Assembly: GCA_963402885.1 (NCBI GenBank)
Contig: OY727101.1
Span: 8,628,917 to 8,692,916, forward strand
Reading direction: 5' to 3'
DNA length: 64,000 bases
Origin: Antedon bifida
Lineage: Eukaryota; Echinodermata; Crinoidea; Comatulida; Antedonidae
Position numbers and translations under genes: made by a program. The notes below the pieces were generated by a model. The model was given only the letters and a program-made list of their open reading frames with translations, did no database searches and was not told where the DNA came from. This document shows positions 31,975-44,952 of the stretch, one piece after another. The first letter of the stretch is position 1, and the number at the start of each line of letters is the position of its first letter.

Positions 31975-32165
31975 TAAAGTTAATCTTTCTGATTGCGTGG
32001 AGATGGATTGTGATGCATTTAAGAAAGCAATGATCAGAGATGAAGATGGTGGAATTCTAGGAGGATCACGGCCTGGTTATGTTATTCCTGATTCTCCATA
32101 CGAGTGGGATAGAGATCCGAGACGTGGACTTAAAATTCCTTATGATGAAAAATGTCCACATAAAG
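31975..32165 (+). CDS. PKHD1L1-like exon, copy A2 (DCVEMDCDAFKK)
   Basis: Identical in structure to 7089-7279. It is in phase across the Gypsy-bearing intron and ends with CPHKG in phase 1. Confidence 0.8.
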
Positions 32166-32205
32166 GTTGGTTGTCTGCTTTAATGTTGAATTTTAGCTTT
32201 TGTAA

Positions 32206-32868
32206 ACTGTGATTCTTCCCTAAATCTTTCCTCCTATTAAAGTTGCACTCTTGAAACAAGACCAGTCCATTCACCGAAAATTTTTACGGATATGTACAGG
32301 AAGATTATTCCATAAGGTTGATGCTCTATAGTTAAACATTCTCTTTCCATAAATATTGTTCCATGCTGGAACATTTAGAGTTTTTGTTGATTGACTTCTT
32401 GTATTTTTTGTGTGAAAAGTGTCCATAAATTTGAATAGATTTGTTAAATAAGATGGTGCTAAACCCTGTAGGCATTTAAATAGCATAATTAATAAATCAT
32501 TTTCCCATCTGTCATGGACACTCTTCCATTTTAGTGAGGACATCAATTCTGTTATAGGGGTGTACATATCAGCATAAAGAATGATTCTAGCTACTCTATT
32601 TTGAAGTACTTGAAGACGATTAACAAGTTCTAAGTTACAATTTGACCAAACATTACTACAGTAATCAAAACAAGGTAATACTATGCATTAGCAAGTAGTC
32701 TTAAAGCAAAATTTGGAATATAATATCTTAATCTACGAATAATACCGATACGTTGTGATACTCTAGAAGCTACTTGTTCAACATGCTGTTTCCATGACAT
32801 AAGTGAATCAAATGTAAGTCCAAGATATTTAAAATTGTCAACTCTTTCGACATCATTGCCATTAATAG
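32206..32868 (-). mobile_element. LINE fragment in copy A2
   Basis: Same CR1/L2/Jockey-type fragment as 7320-7985. One base is missing near 32685 compared with A1, which shortens the open frame to 32271-32567 (MYTPITELMSSLKWKSVHDR onward). Confidence 0.83.
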
Positions 32869-33111
32869 AAAGAGAAATATGGGTTCCAGAAGATCCAAAC
32901 GATCAGTTCATGCCAACTCCTGACTCCAGCATTTATGGCGAGAACTATTTTGATCGCGATTGGCAGACTCTTTGGATACTTATACGTGGTAGTGACCCAA
33001 TTGACATCATCACTACACCGGTTATAATGGTTGACTTTGGTGTGGCTCCTGTTGATGTTTTCTATGAAGAAGATCTTGTTAACAATCTTGCCAGTTTGGT
33101 ATATATAATAA
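32869..33111 (+). CDS. PKHD1L1-like exon remnant, copy A2
   Basis: Same as 7986-8228, open from the possible LINE-borne acceptor to GTAAAT. Confidence 0.65.
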
Positions 33112-33262
33112 GTAAATAGCTTTCTTTAACCATATTAAAGTATCACATAATCTATCCAGATTTCTTCTTTTTTCAGTTTCATATGTTTAGAAATGAGTTG
33201 AATTTTATTTAATTACCTATTCTTTTAATATGTAAACAATAATTAATATTTTTTCCTTACAG

Positions 33263-33459
33263 GCAATTCAACCCTTGAACATGATGAGTTAGTTAACCTT
33301 CAAGCAGAAATTGTTAATGCAGCACAAACCGGTACTTTGTACGAGAGTCTTGAAGTTGAGGTTATTAGCAATGACCGATCCTTCTCCCCCAGCTGAAGAC
33401 CCAACAAGGGGTGTTAGAGCAACAAATACAACAGGAGGTCCAAGTACAGGCAATGAAAC
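33263..33459 (+). CDS. PKHD1L1-like exon, copy A2 (STLEHDELVNLQAEI)
   Basis: Same as 8380-8576 with the shared internal frame change. Confidence 0.63.
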
Positions 33460-33639
33460 GTAAGTCACATTTTAAGAAGTAATGAGTTGAAGTAGAGTTT
33501 TCTGTAGAGTTACTGTAGTATAGAACTGGCTTGTATCGTCTTGTCCAAAGTCTTAAATTGTATTCTCATGTGTGGCGTGCAACAAACATAACCATAATGC
33601 CTATATCATTACAAACCAACATAACTAATTGGTTCACAG

Positions 33640-33793
33640 GTATTCTGAGAAGCAAGCTGAAGAAGAGGCATCTAGTGACCAAGGAGTAGAAATCATCTAT
33701 CAATTCCAAAGCACAATGAGTATACGTTTAAGGCTGATGCTATGGAGAACCATCCATTTGAGGTTCAGCCTTGCATCTCTATATTGGATACCA
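33640..33793 (+). CDS. PKHD1L1-like exon, copy A2 (YSEKQAEEE)
   Basis: Same as 8757-8910. Confidence 0.55.
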
Positions 33794-33930
33794 GTGAGTG
33801 TAGGTTTTAACACAATTCTTTCTAAACTCCAATATACTGTAGGCTATCAAGCTTTGGTAATACACCATAGGTTTGATACAAATATTCTACGAAAAAAAGG
33901 AATTATTCAATGATTTTTTGATTTTTTCAG

Positions 33931-34256
33931 GCTGAAATTGTGCAAAATCTGGGACATTCTTCACATCCATGGAAATGCCCAGGAGTATCTGATGCAGAGC
34001 TCGTCAACAACAACACTGTAGATATAATCCATGGCTGGGCCAATCTGTCGGGAAGTGGTTACTTCTTTGAATTCAGCATTGTTTATTCCAACTCATCCAC
34101 GCTAGAAGGTATCAACTCAACAGAGTTTTCTGTCATTGAGGGTGTTTTCCACATATCAATCGCAGATCAACAGTAAAAGTTTTGGAGAAATTTAATGTTC
34201 AGTTTAATCTAATTGAAGATTTTACAACGGATATTGCAGAACATCTGGATTCCAAG
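33931..34256 (+). CDS. PKHD1L1-like exon, copy A2 (GHSSHPWKCPGVSDAEL)
   Basis: One A fewer than A1 in the GGAAA run. VQNLGHSSHPWK therefore continues in frame into CPGVSDAELVNNNTVDIIHG and WANLSGSGYFFEFSIVYSN. This is the only copy open across that joint. It could be the ancestral state or a secondary change. Confidence 0.7.
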
Positions 34257-34941
34257 GTTGGTGATTTTTTAATTAATTATAAGTCATTTTCAAATTGTCA
34301 ATGCAGTTCTCTCTCTAATTAACCATCCATCTTCTATTTAATACTGCATTATAATTCAAAAATCACCATCAATTGTAGACTAGTGATGTATCCAATCTAA
34401 GAGCAACTTCTTTTTGAAGACTACAGTCCATTTCAAATATTCAATGCAGGTCTCCCTCTATTTAACCCACTACCTTCTATTAATACTTCCCCTACCCCAA
34501 TTTTAAAAGCATCTTCAATTGTAGACTATTGTATCCACTCTAAGAGCAACTTATGTTGAAGACTAGCCAAAAGTACCTACAAGTCGACACTCCCATAAAA
34601 ATCCAATTACAGACTACTTTCAAATTTGATTTCATCGGCTGTATAAATCGCCTCAAATTAAAGACAAGCCAATAGCCAAGGACATATCAACCTTGAAGAA
34701 TTATAATGCAATTGCTGTAGTTGCGGGTGAAAACGATTTAAACACGGCACATCTTTTTAAAAAAAAAATAGGCATTGTTGCTGGTACAATGCAAACTTCA
34801 CTCTCACAAAGCATAAACACCTTAAAAACCAGAATCTCGCCAAAACCTAGATTATCTCAAAATATTTCCTGCCCTTTATATAGTCCGTACAGCTTATTAC
34901 CCACACAGTACATATCTTTTACTTACCTGTTCTGCCAGTAG

Positions 34942-35819
34942 GTAATTGAAAAATCAGCAAATTTTGTCAAATTAACAAGTGGCAACACTTGTACAGGTAA
35001 GAAGAATAAGAAAAACTTATTTTATTGTGTTTTTCTATAGGAGATAACCCAGAAGCCTAGAAGTAGAAATGAATACTTTTACAGGTAAGCTTTAATATAG
35101 TTTATAAACAAAGTATGTAAAATGAGAATACTTCTTTTGCTAATAGAAGAGACAATTCCAGAGTGCCATAAAATCAAGACCATATATTTGTTGTTTTAAA
35201 CATGGAAAAAAATTTTATGGTAGATCTTAAGTTCTTCAATGCAATCAGTGCAATCAAAGTACTTAATGTACAGATAGATATTAGGAATATATTAAATTGT
35301 TAACTTTTCTTTTATTATTGATCAGCAGATGAAACTTTTAAAGAAGAAGAAAACATCACAGGTAAGCTTATAAAACATTACTAATAAAAATCTATACCAG
35401 CTGGTGCTGAGGTGAGGTGAAATTAAGATTGACTCTTTCTATGAAGTTCTTTTTTAGTGTTAAAATTAATTAATCCATGTCCCATTTTCCATTCCAATCT
35501 GTCCCTGTGTCATAAGAAATGTTTAAGAGTTGTGCAACTGTAGATGCCGGAAATGGCACTTATCAGACACAAATTAGATTTTCGTAAACATTACATTCTT
35601 AACATTTTATTGTTGTTTATCAGCAGATGATGCTGATAGTTATGGACAACTAGAAATTGCCACAACATCAGGTAAGTCTACTACAATATTAGCAGCAAAA
35701 CATTTGAAAACACAAATGTACAATGTATCAAGAACGAAAATGTATAAAATATTAATGTTATAAATTGTTTTTGTTTACTACTATAGGAGATGACCTATAC
35801 AACCATGACGATCTCACAG
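34942..35819 (+). CDS. Small tail exons, copy A2
   Basis: Five exons: 34942-34996 (55 nt), 35041-35084 (44), 35329-35361 (33), 35627-35671 (45), 35787-35819 (33). They match A1 exactly in length and splice sites, including the 44 nt exon that is one short of a multiple of three. The peptide is acidic (EKSANFVKL, DETFKEEENIT, DDADSYGQLEIATTS, GDDLYNHDDLT). Confidence 0.6.
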
Positions 35820-35897
35820 GTAAGTTTATATTTAAAAAGGTTCGTTATTCACATGCCAAAGAGCATTCAATTGGTTAAAGAGCAGTGCATATATATG

Positions 35898-36100
35898 ATT
35901 AGACTGGGTTCCAGCCCGTAAATAGTAAAGATAAATAATTTGGCACATATGGTATGATAACCTACGTCATTCTTATCGGATATTTGCGGGCATGCAAATC
36001 GATTTCTTCACATATTTCCCCAGTGCGTAAATCTGAGTATTATATTATACGTATAAAACGCCATATGTGCCAAAATTTACGGGCTGGAACACAGTCTAAT
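35898..36100. repeat. Foldback element in copy A2
   Basis: Same as 11016-11218. Here the left arm has CCAGCCCGTAAA, pairing better with the right arm TTTACGGGCTGG than in unit 1. Confidence 0.7.
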
Positions 36101-36660
36101 ATAGGATGGATGTCTGAGGTTGTCATATGTACCTGTAGGCCTATACTTCTGTATTTAAGCATTTTAATTGGAATATTGTTGAACATTAAAGGGAAAGAGA
36201 TCAATATAGTGTTATTTTTGAACAAGTACAGTACTACAGTAGTTGTTATACTTGTTTTTAATAGTGTTACCATATCAATTTGTCAGGCTGTTGCACCTAA
36301 GGGCGCGTTTATACAACACGCTATTACACGCATATTCAACACGCCTACGAGAAGTGTGTTCTATAACATCGAAGAGATTCCGTGTAATGAGATTTTAATT
36401 GCAAAAAAGGCTACTTGGCTGAATCCTAACATTTTGTGGATTCCCGGTTGCTGTTATTATTATAAATAATAGTGTAATTTGATATTTGGGCTACAGTAGT
36501 CTATAGATTATAGCATGGATTAATTAGTTTAAACTAATTGATACATGGTTATATACTACAAGTTGATCAATTTGGAAATGTTTGCAATATTAAAAGTGTA
36601 ATTTGATATTTGGGCTACAATAGTCTATAGCATGTATTAATTAGTTTAAACTAATTGATT

Positions 36661-37161
36661 CCGTAAATCTTCTAATTGTAACCCTGGGTTATTATTTTTT
36701 GATTGTTTTTTAGGGTGGGTTACTATTAGAAGTGGGGGGGGGGGGGAAGGGGGATTCCTATTGGAGTAGTGGGTTATTATTACTAATCTTAAATTAGGCA
36801 CCTGTAAATAGTAAGGCACCTGAAAATAGTAACCCACCCCAACTTTTCCGGTCAGCAAATCATAGAAAAATAATAAAACAGTACGAATAAATAAATTTCT
36901 TTGAACTTTATTTTATAAACTCAAAAACACTCAGTCCTCCCGAGATCAACATGCATTATCTCCTTATTTTCAAAATATTGCTGCATAATAAACGACCAGT
37001 CTTAATGTCATTTTTTCAATAGTTTTTGTGACTCTAATAATAACCTCCCCCATGGGTTACTAGTAGTAGTAGTGGGTTATTATTATAGATTGACTTATAA
37101 GTTGGGTTACTACTAGAAGGGGGGTTACTATTAGAGTGTGGGTTACTATTAGAATTGACGG
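36661..37161. mobile_element. MITE-like element, unit 2 first copy
   Basis: Same as 12088-12589, with the same terminal inverted repeats. Confidence 0.75.
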
Positions 37162-38164
37162 TACATGGTATAATACAAGCTGATCAATTTGGAAATGTTT
37201 ACAATATTAAAAGTGTAATTTATTAAGTTATTCAGTGATTAAATATTTCAAAGTATTTCAGCTAGAATGTCAATGTTTCTAATTTATTTTTCTTTACATT
37301 ATGATCATTTATTTATACATAAAAATCATCACATATAAGACAAGAACAATTGTCCTGTAATTGATCCTGCTGGAGATAGATTTCATACATGTAAAAAACG
37401 TCAAATGTTTTTTAAAAAATTACCGGTATGAATATGAAAATATGAAGCACAATTAGTGTAGTATGTTCCCTAATAAAATTCTTAAATTTAATACTGTAAC
37501 AGACTGAAATTAGGAACTATCCAGTGTATGTTAGATTCAATTAATAGTATTCCTAACACAGTACATTACTGTAGCAGCTTTGAGCGAGTAGCCAGATTTC
37601 TAATTCTTACATGATTGTACAGTAGAACAAATCATCAATAAAATAATCCAATACTTTTACTGGATTTGAACATCAGATGAATCTCTGATGAATCTAAAGA
37701 TGTTAAAAACCACATGGACAATTGTTATTTAAATATTTTCAACGTCATGACAATACAAATTACATATTTAGAATATGACATCAACTAAGAACAATATAGC
37801 CATAGAAAATGAGAAAAACTGCAACCAGCTGCCCAAGAACATTTACTCCATCAACACATCAGACACTAGGCCTATATGAAAAGGAAAAAGACATTATTAA
37901 TGTCAACACAACGAGTACCAGACAACATAACTCTTTTGGGATCATTTCAGCCACCAGTTATTGCGGCCGTCAGTTATGCCAGTACATTTTTTTTTAAAAT
38001 TTATTTTACATTATAAAATATGGGCCGGTTGTTGGTCGCAAATATTCAATTTCTCGATTCCAAGTGGATAGCTGTTATGTGACATCAAAATAGGACAAAT
38101 TTAGGACAAATACATCTGTAAGAGATGATAGAATAATTGCATTTTTGTTTTTCTCATTTTGCAG

Positions 38165-38283
38165 GCAAGAAAGAGGTAGCGAAATTGTTGACATCAAATC
38201 CTGGATTCTCAATTCAAAATTGGATAATTATAAGGATGAAAGTTAAGAATGAAAAAATGATGCTGATGAGTTTTTTATTTTAA
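38165..38283 (+). CDS. Terminal coding exon, copy A2
   Basis: Same acceptor as 11515. It reads KKEVAKLLTSNPGFSIQNW, then IIIRMKVKNEKMMLM, to a stop at 38281. Compared with A1 it has 8 more bases after KKEVAKLL, hence a longer tail. Which form is ancestral is not known. Confidence 0.5.
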
Positions 38284-38745
38284 AAGGTTTGAAAATAGAT
38301 ATAACATAACGTATGTTAACGTTCTGATTGATATACTTGTTTTTAATAGTGTTACCATATCAATTTGTCAGGCTGTTGCACCTAAGGGCGCGTTTATACA
38401 ACACGCTATTACACGCATATTCAACACGCCTACGAGAAGTGTGTTCTATAACATCGAAGAGATTCCGTGTAATGAGATTTTAATTGCAAAAAAGGCTACT
38501 TGGCTGAATCCTAACATTTTGTGGATTCCCGGTTGCTGTTATTATTATAAATAATAGTGTAATTCGATATTTGGGCTACAATAGTCTATAGATTATAGCA
38601 TGGATTAATTAGTTTAAACTAATTGATACATGGTTATATACTACAAGTTGATCAATTTGGAAATGTTTGCAATATTAAAAGTGTAATTTGATATTTGGGC
38701 TACAATAGTCTATAGCATGTATTAATTAGTTTAAACTAATTGATT

Positions 38746-39246
38746 CCGTAAATCTTCTAATTGTAACCCTGGGTTATTATTTTTTGATTGTTTTTTAGGG
38801 TGGGTTACTATTAGAAGTGGGGGGGGGGGGGAAGGGGAATTACTATTGGAGTAGTGGGTTATTATTACTAATCTTAAATTAGGCACCTGTAAATAGTAAG
38901 GCACCTGAAAATAGTAACCCACCCCAACTTTTCCGGTCAGCAAATCATAGAAAAATAATAAAACAGTACGAATAAATAAATTTCTTTGAACTTTATTTTA
39001 TAAACTCAAAAACACTCAGTCCTCCCGAGATCAACATGCATTATCTCCTTATTTTCAAAATATTGCTGCATAATAAACGACCAGTCTTAATGTCATTTTT
39101 TCAATAGTTTTTGTGACTCTAATAATAACCTCCCCCATGGGTTACTAGTAGTAGTAGTGGGTTATTACTATAGATTGACTTATAAGTTGGGTTACTACTA
39201 GAAGGGGGGTTACTATTAGAGTGTGGGTTACTATTAGAATTGACGG
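38746..39246. mobile_element. MITE-like element, unit 2 second copy
   Basis: Same as 12088-12589; second member of the local tandem duplication. Confidence 0.75.
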
Positions 39247-40123
39247 TACATGGTATAATACAAGCTGATCAATTTGGAAATGTTTACAATATTAAAGTGT
39301 AATTTATTAAGTTATTCAGTGATTAAATATTTCAAAGTATTTCAGCTAGAATGTCAATGTTTCTAATTTATTTTTCTTTACATTATGATCATTTATTTAT
39401 ATATAAAAATCATCACATATAAGACAAGAACAATTGTCCTGTAATTGATCCTGCTGGAGATAGATTTCATACATGTTAAAAACGTCAAATGTTTTTTAAA
39501 AAATTACCGGTATGAATATGAAAATATGAAGCACAATTAGTGTAGTATGTTCCCTAATAAAATTCTTAAATTTAATACTGTAACAGACTGAAATTAGGAA
39601 CTATCCAGTGTATGTTAGATTCAATTAATAGTATTCCTAACACAGTACATTACTGTAGCAGCTTTGAGCGAGTAGCCAGATTTCTAATTCTTACATGATT
39701 GTACAGTAGAACAAATCATCAATAAAATAATCCAATACTTTTACTGGATTTGAACATCAGATGAATCTCTGATGAATCTAAAGATGTTAAAAACCACATG
39801 GACAATTGTTATTTAAATATTTTCAACGTCATGACAATACAAATTACATATTTAGAATATGACATCAACTAAGAACAATATAAAAATAGAAAATGAGAAA
39901 AACTGCAACCAGCTGCCCAAGAACATTTACTCCATCAACACATCAGACACTAGGCCTATATGAAAAGGAAAAAGACATTATTAATGTTAACACAACGAGT
40001 ACCAGACAACATAACTCTTTTGGGATCATTTCAGCCACCAGTTATTGCGGCCGTCAGTTATGCCAGTACATTTTTTTTTTTAATTTATTTTACATGTGCC
40101 AATAAGTATGTGTGATTTTTATA

Positions 40124-40129
40124 AATAAA
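40124..40129 (+). terminator. Candidate polyadenylation signal, copy A2
   Basis: AATAAA followed by GTTGTTTTGTTTCCG, as in unit 1. Confidence 0.4.
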
Positions 40130-40695
40130 GTTGTTTTGTTTCCGTTTTTGTTTTATTCTGCAAATTGTGGTTTTTTAAATGTTGGAAATTAGTTTATTTA
40201 TTATTAGTTACCATTACCAATATTAATAATTAATATTCATTTTATCGATAACAGGATTATGGTTTCTGTATCAAGTTATAAACTCCAAGTGCATAAGAAA
40301 TGAAGAAGTACAATTAAAAAAACAAGAAATATTGTGTTTATGAGATGAGCCTTGTTGTTTGGGGTATCATGTATAATAATGATATGCAGAAATAAGAAAA
40401 GAAATATACGATTAATTATTATAATTAATCATTAAAACTAGATGTTAGATTAGTAAAATTTGTTTTGTATTAAGACACATTGATTAGTATTTATCGGCTG
40501 TTTAATAATTAATTAATATTTACTATATTCATAAAAACATTGCGCGGCTGATACTTGACTAGATACTAAACTAGTTTAATGGCCATTTAGTTCTGTGTTT
40601 ATTTATGGCTATTTGGAGGCCTCCTTTTGTTTGGTGCGCATACAAAAGTGGGCCCGATCATCCGTTTAACACCCATACGCGAATCCTGGGCGAAT
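40130..40695. other. Intergenic spacer, nothing recognised
   Basis: AT-rich, equivalent to 13473-14050. Confidence 0.4.
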
Positions 40696-40699
40696 ATCT

Positions 40700-40985
40700 A
40701 CTAGGCCTATTCTAGGCCTACCTAGCTAGGCTTAGGCTAGGGCCTAGCCTAAGAAAGATAAGCTAAATAGGCCTAGCTAGGCCCCTAGGCTAGTTATTTA
40801 ATTTTGGCCCTAATTAATAGCGATATACAGTACTATATGCGGCGACTATAATAGGCTAGGCCTAACCTTTTAGCTTAGCTGACTAGGCCTATGCAACTAG
40901 TTTTTAAAATTGGTACCAACTCACCTCACGCCCAGCCAGGCGGCAAAGGCCGCATCACTTAGACCTAGGCTAGGCCTAGAATAGA
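40700..40985. repeat. TAGGCCTA-rich tract, unit 2
   Basis: Equivalent to 14056-14390 but with one fewer copy of a roughly 40 bp block. Confidence 0.8.
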
Positions 40986-41664
40986 AGACACCGACAACAA
41001 ATTAAAAGACATGCCTCTAGGACCTAGAATTATTTATAAATTTGGTGAAACAGAATTTAACCATTTAATTATTTTGTTTTATATAAATTGTAGCCTTAAG
41101 GATTGACAGAAAATAAACTTAGATAGGGGTCAATCGGTTGATTTTACTTCCCTCTTTTTAGTGTAAAATGGCCTTAAGGGTAATAATAAATTCCCCTTAG
41201 CACAGCGATTGTGGTATGAAAACGTTAAGGGGAAAGACAAAAAGGGTTATATCTGCCAATTTACCTACAAAATAAAAAAAAAGTTTGTATCGTAATTGGA
41301 ATCATTAACATATAATTATGTTGAAACGCAAAAAAGAATATATTTAGCCGATATTTTGGTTTTAAACGGTTGGAATACCATCTTTCCCACTACACCTGTA
41401 CAAAGCCATTTGCATAACAACGCCGACATACCACCACCAACGATGAGATATAAATTCTTTTCTAAACACGTAACGAAGAGAACTATAATTCCTTTTTTTC
41501 TGACATTCAATTGTTAGTCATTCGCGGCGGTCAACGCGCCACACTGTTGAATTTTGATGTTGTTAATCTTTTACATTATATTATTCTAAATTAACCTGAC
41601 TCTCTAAATATCTCTCTTTCAAAATAAAAGAAAAGCATTTTATATTTATTTTAAAAAAAAAAGA

Positions 41665-41748
41665 AATCCGTAGAGATTCGAACCCCAGCCAGTAGAGCTG
41701 AGAGAATACAATCCAAACGATAGTTACTAGAGCACTACCCGTTATGCC
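41665..41748 (-). repeat. tRNA-like element, minus strand, unit 2
   Basis: Same as 15054-15136: B box GGTTCGAATCT and A-box-like ATAACGGGTAGTGCTC on the minus strand. Confidence 0.55.
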
Positions 41749-41897
41749 ACAATGTACACGAGTAATAAAAGGTGACAATAGTATAGTCTTATACGCGCTT
41801 CATATTACGTCATTCTAATCGTTACGTCATAAATTTGCATATTCATGACGTACTTTTGAGGAAACGAATCTAGTTTTAACCTTGCTATTAACCAGAG

Positions 41898-42195
41898 GGC
41901 CGGATAGCTCAGTTGGTAGAGCGTCGTGGAACACGATTATCGTGGGTTCAAACCCCATGCCGGTCGGTGGAAAAGAGTTAAAGCTATGCGAGCTTCTGTG
42001 TTTGGGGTTCACAGACTTAAACGTCCCCCTTTCCACCACACATTATGAGGCAATAACATCAAAGCATCTGATGTGTGGTACCCCCAAGGCTGTGAGAGAG
42101 CCTTACCGTGCTAGAGGCAAGGGAGCACACCATCATTTTTTTTGGCTTCCCGCCTCTTTCCGATCTCGTAAATTTTATGTTTGGCGCCCTCAATT
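41898..42195 (+). repeat. tRNA-derived SINE, unit 2
   Basis: Same as 15286-15590, with a slightly shorter T run. Confidence 0.75.
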
Positions 42196-42756
42196 TTAAG
42201 AACACCTAAGTTATGTCAGAAAATTAGGAACAAATAAATAGAAATGTGTAAAGATGCCGATGCCTAGCCTGGCTAGTGTATTCTCTCTATTTATTTAAAT
42301 ACATATGCATTATTGTAATAAATAATTTCACAATTTCTGTGTGAATTATTAACTTTGAACAAACGAACATTATTCCAAACCATGTACTACATTTTACTGT
42401 GTTTGATCATGAATAAATGAAATGAATTAAGTGAATAATTGATCATGAGAAATCAAAACAACTGATACAATGAATTACATGATGAACAACAGCAGCCATC
42501 CAACCAACCCATTGATTGCTACTCCTATACAAATATTGATCAGTTGGTATGCCGTGCGTTATTATGCAAATGAGTTGGTGCAGGTGTAGTGGGGAAGATG
42601 GTATTGTTATTCATTGCGGTCAACACGCCACACTGTTGAATGTTGATATTGTTGATTATTCAAATCTTGTAAGAAAAACTATTTCTCCGGGCGGGAACCT
42701 AGCAGATCCCCTCATTTAGTTTGAAAGAAATCCATCTGGAAAAGATCTACACACAT

Positions 42757-43240
42757 GTTCTAGCTATTCCAAATCCATTATAAAAATAATACCATTTATA
42801 ATGCAAATGGCGAATGTAAAAAAAAACAGACGTTAAGGCGAAATCGCAAAATTATATTTGTTGACAAATGTTATGGACATTTTAATTCACGTTCATTCCC
42901 CTGATATAGTATAGTTTAAACTACACACTGTTCTAGCTATTCCAAATCCAGTATAAATTATAATACCATTTATAATGCGATGTAGGCCTAGGCCTAAATG
43001 GCGAATGTTAAAAAAACAGACGTTAAGGCGAAACAGTAAAATTATATTTGTTGACAAATTTTATTGAAATTTTAATTCACGACTGCTTTAATCTCACTCT
43101 TCCCTGATATAGTGTAGTCAAAACTACTATCACACATGTTCTAGCTATTCTAAATCCACTAAAAAATAATAATACCATTTATAATTTGCAATGTAAATGG
43201 CGAATGTTAAAAAAACAGACGTTAATAAGGCGAAATAGTA
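42757..43240. repeat. Three-copy tandem repeat, unit 2
   Basis: Copies open GTTCTAGCTATTC at 42757, 42930 and 43138, as in 16151-16637. Confidence 0.85.
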
Positions 43241-43244
43241 AAAA

Positions 43245-44590
43245 GAGCTGTCCCCAATTAAACGGTTCTACTATAATATAAATGTAGGCCTACACTATAA
43301 TAGCTTATGAGAAGAAAAATTTACTACACAAATGTTATAATGTAAAAGAAAAATACTAGTATCAAGTTTTTTTTTTTAAATAACTTAGGCGCACTTTTAG
43401 TAAAAAAAAATGTTGTAAATGTATAGTAGAACCATAGGCATCATATTTTGAAAAATAAAAAATGTCCAAATCATCTAAAATTCTAGTAAATTACCCAATT
43501 TTTATACTAAAGATAAATAAATACATATAGAATTATTGTACCAAATTTGAACAAAATTGAAGTTGGTTAAGTATTTTTCCACGATGGTTTTTGAATGATG
43601 TTTTTACAGTTTTATTTTATCCAAATAATACTAAATTTCTATCACTAATAAAAATCTAACTTTTCGATATACTGTATTACAATTTTGGAATTAAATACTC
43701 TTTTATGAGTGGAACACACTTATGCTATTAAATATTACTTAACTTTTTTTCCCCGTTATTATTTGAAACCTACGCGAAATAATAAGAGAGGACGCTGTTT
43801 TACTGGTAATAGATATGGTTATTATGTGTTGTATTCTTCCGCTCGAGTATTCTTTAACCCCACAGACTACATCGCCCAGATAAATAGCGAGATCCTAAAT
43901 ATTTTTGTATTCTTATAATAACTATAGGAAAGATGATTCCATTTTGCTAAAGGAACCTTTAGAAATACAATAGCTTTATTTATTTGCAGTTTATTCAACA
44001 AGAAACGGAAACTAAATATCTAAATAAATAAAGTATAGACATAATGAATTAAATTAATAAGTACTTTTAGTACGAGAAAATGTATTATCAATGGGCAAAA
44101 TGTGTAGCATTGATGCCATAAAAAAATAAATTGACGAGTATCGGTAAATATGTAGGCTTAGCTCGTGGTTCAGTGTAGCGGAGGAAATTCACTTTAGCTG
44201 CGTATCCTTATTACCACAACGCGAGAGAAATTGGCCTAACGGGTAGGCCTAGGACTTGTAGTGTGGGGGGCCTAGAAAGTCAAGCAGAGTGCCTCGGCCA
44301 ACCTACGTTCCCTAGTAGGTAGAATGTTAATTTAGACCAGGCCATTTTTAAATAGGGCTGTATAGCGGAAATAGTTCTGGTGGTTCTACTTATATTTATT
44401 TGTATTAAATGATTTACCAAATCCTATACTTATACTACCTTAACATAAGAATTAGTAATAAACTAATAATTACTTCTACGGGAAAATATTTTATATCGAC
44501 GGGGCAAAAAATATCTGCATTCTTTAAACAATAAGTTGACGAGTCTCAAAAAGTGTGGGCCTGCACGAACCTCCTGCGGGGAAGTTTGAT
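43245..44590. other. Intergenic spacer, nothing recognised
   Basis: Equivalent to 16640-17980. No gene seen. Confidence 0.4.
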
Positions 44591-44591
44591 T

Positions 44592-44910
44592 TCGGCCTAG
44601 CCTAGGCCTAGGCCTAGCTGGCCTATCCGTTGTATTGTATTGTATAGCAATACACTTTTTATACTTAGCTAGGCCTAGGCCCCTAGCTAGTAGTTTTTTT
44701 ATTGGCATGTGGAAGGATGTCTTCGTATCAAATTAGCTTTGGATACAAATTGTTTTTTTTAAGGTAAAGTGGTTGCAACAATAGAATAGGCCTAGGCCTA
44801 GGCCTATCATAATAATAGGCCTAGGCCTAGTATTAGCTCTAGGCCTACTAGGCCTATAGTCTATTATAGCTCTAGGCCTAGTTAGGCTAGCTAGGCCTAT
44901 ATGACAGATC
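44592..44910. repeat. TAGGCCTA-rich tract 2, unit 2
   Basis: Equivalent to 17984-18275. The tract resumes at 47948 after the 3.0 kb element. Confidence 0.8.
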
Positions 44911-44952
44911 TGTTTTCTTCTTCTTTCTTTTATGGGAATGGGTTACAAAAAT

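Larger units (their letters stand above)
24591..38283 (+). pseudogene. PKHD1L1-like copy A2
   Basis: The most complete view of copy A. Recognised exons are 24591-24748, 24802-24944, 25435-25609, 25931-26048, 31975-32165, 32869-33111, 33263-33459, 33640-33793, 33931-34256, 34942-34996, 35041-35084, 35329-35361, 35627-35671, 35787-35819 and 38165-38283. The long helix exon is reduced to its last part. Gypsy copy 2 is in the intron 26049-31974. A LINE fragment replaces the INGPQDHGWC exon. The last intron is lengthened by a partial tandem duplication of its own 3' flank. There is no start codon or promoter, and it shares frame changes with the other copies. It is likely a pseudogene, but exon phases from 34942 to the end are mostly coherent. 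Confidence 0.75.
36241..40090. repeat. Partial 2 kb tandem duplication, unit 2 only
   Basis: Sequence equivalent to unit 1 11361-13435 appears twice: a first, shortened copy at 36241-38010, lacking about 310 bp including the terminal exon, and a full copy at 38011-40090. The junction near 38010 places TTATAAAATATGGGCC after TTATTTTACA. It duplicates the MITE and most of the 3' flank of copy A2 and pushes the terminal exon 2.3 kb downstream of the last small exon. Confidence 0.88.
41372..42655. repeat. Inverted and direct repeat pair bracketing SINEs, unit 2
   Basis: Arms 41372-41433 and 42545-42605 are inverted repeats. A direct repeat with GCCACACTGTTGAA occurs near 41520 and near 42610. 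Same arrangement as unit 1. Confidence 0.65.
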
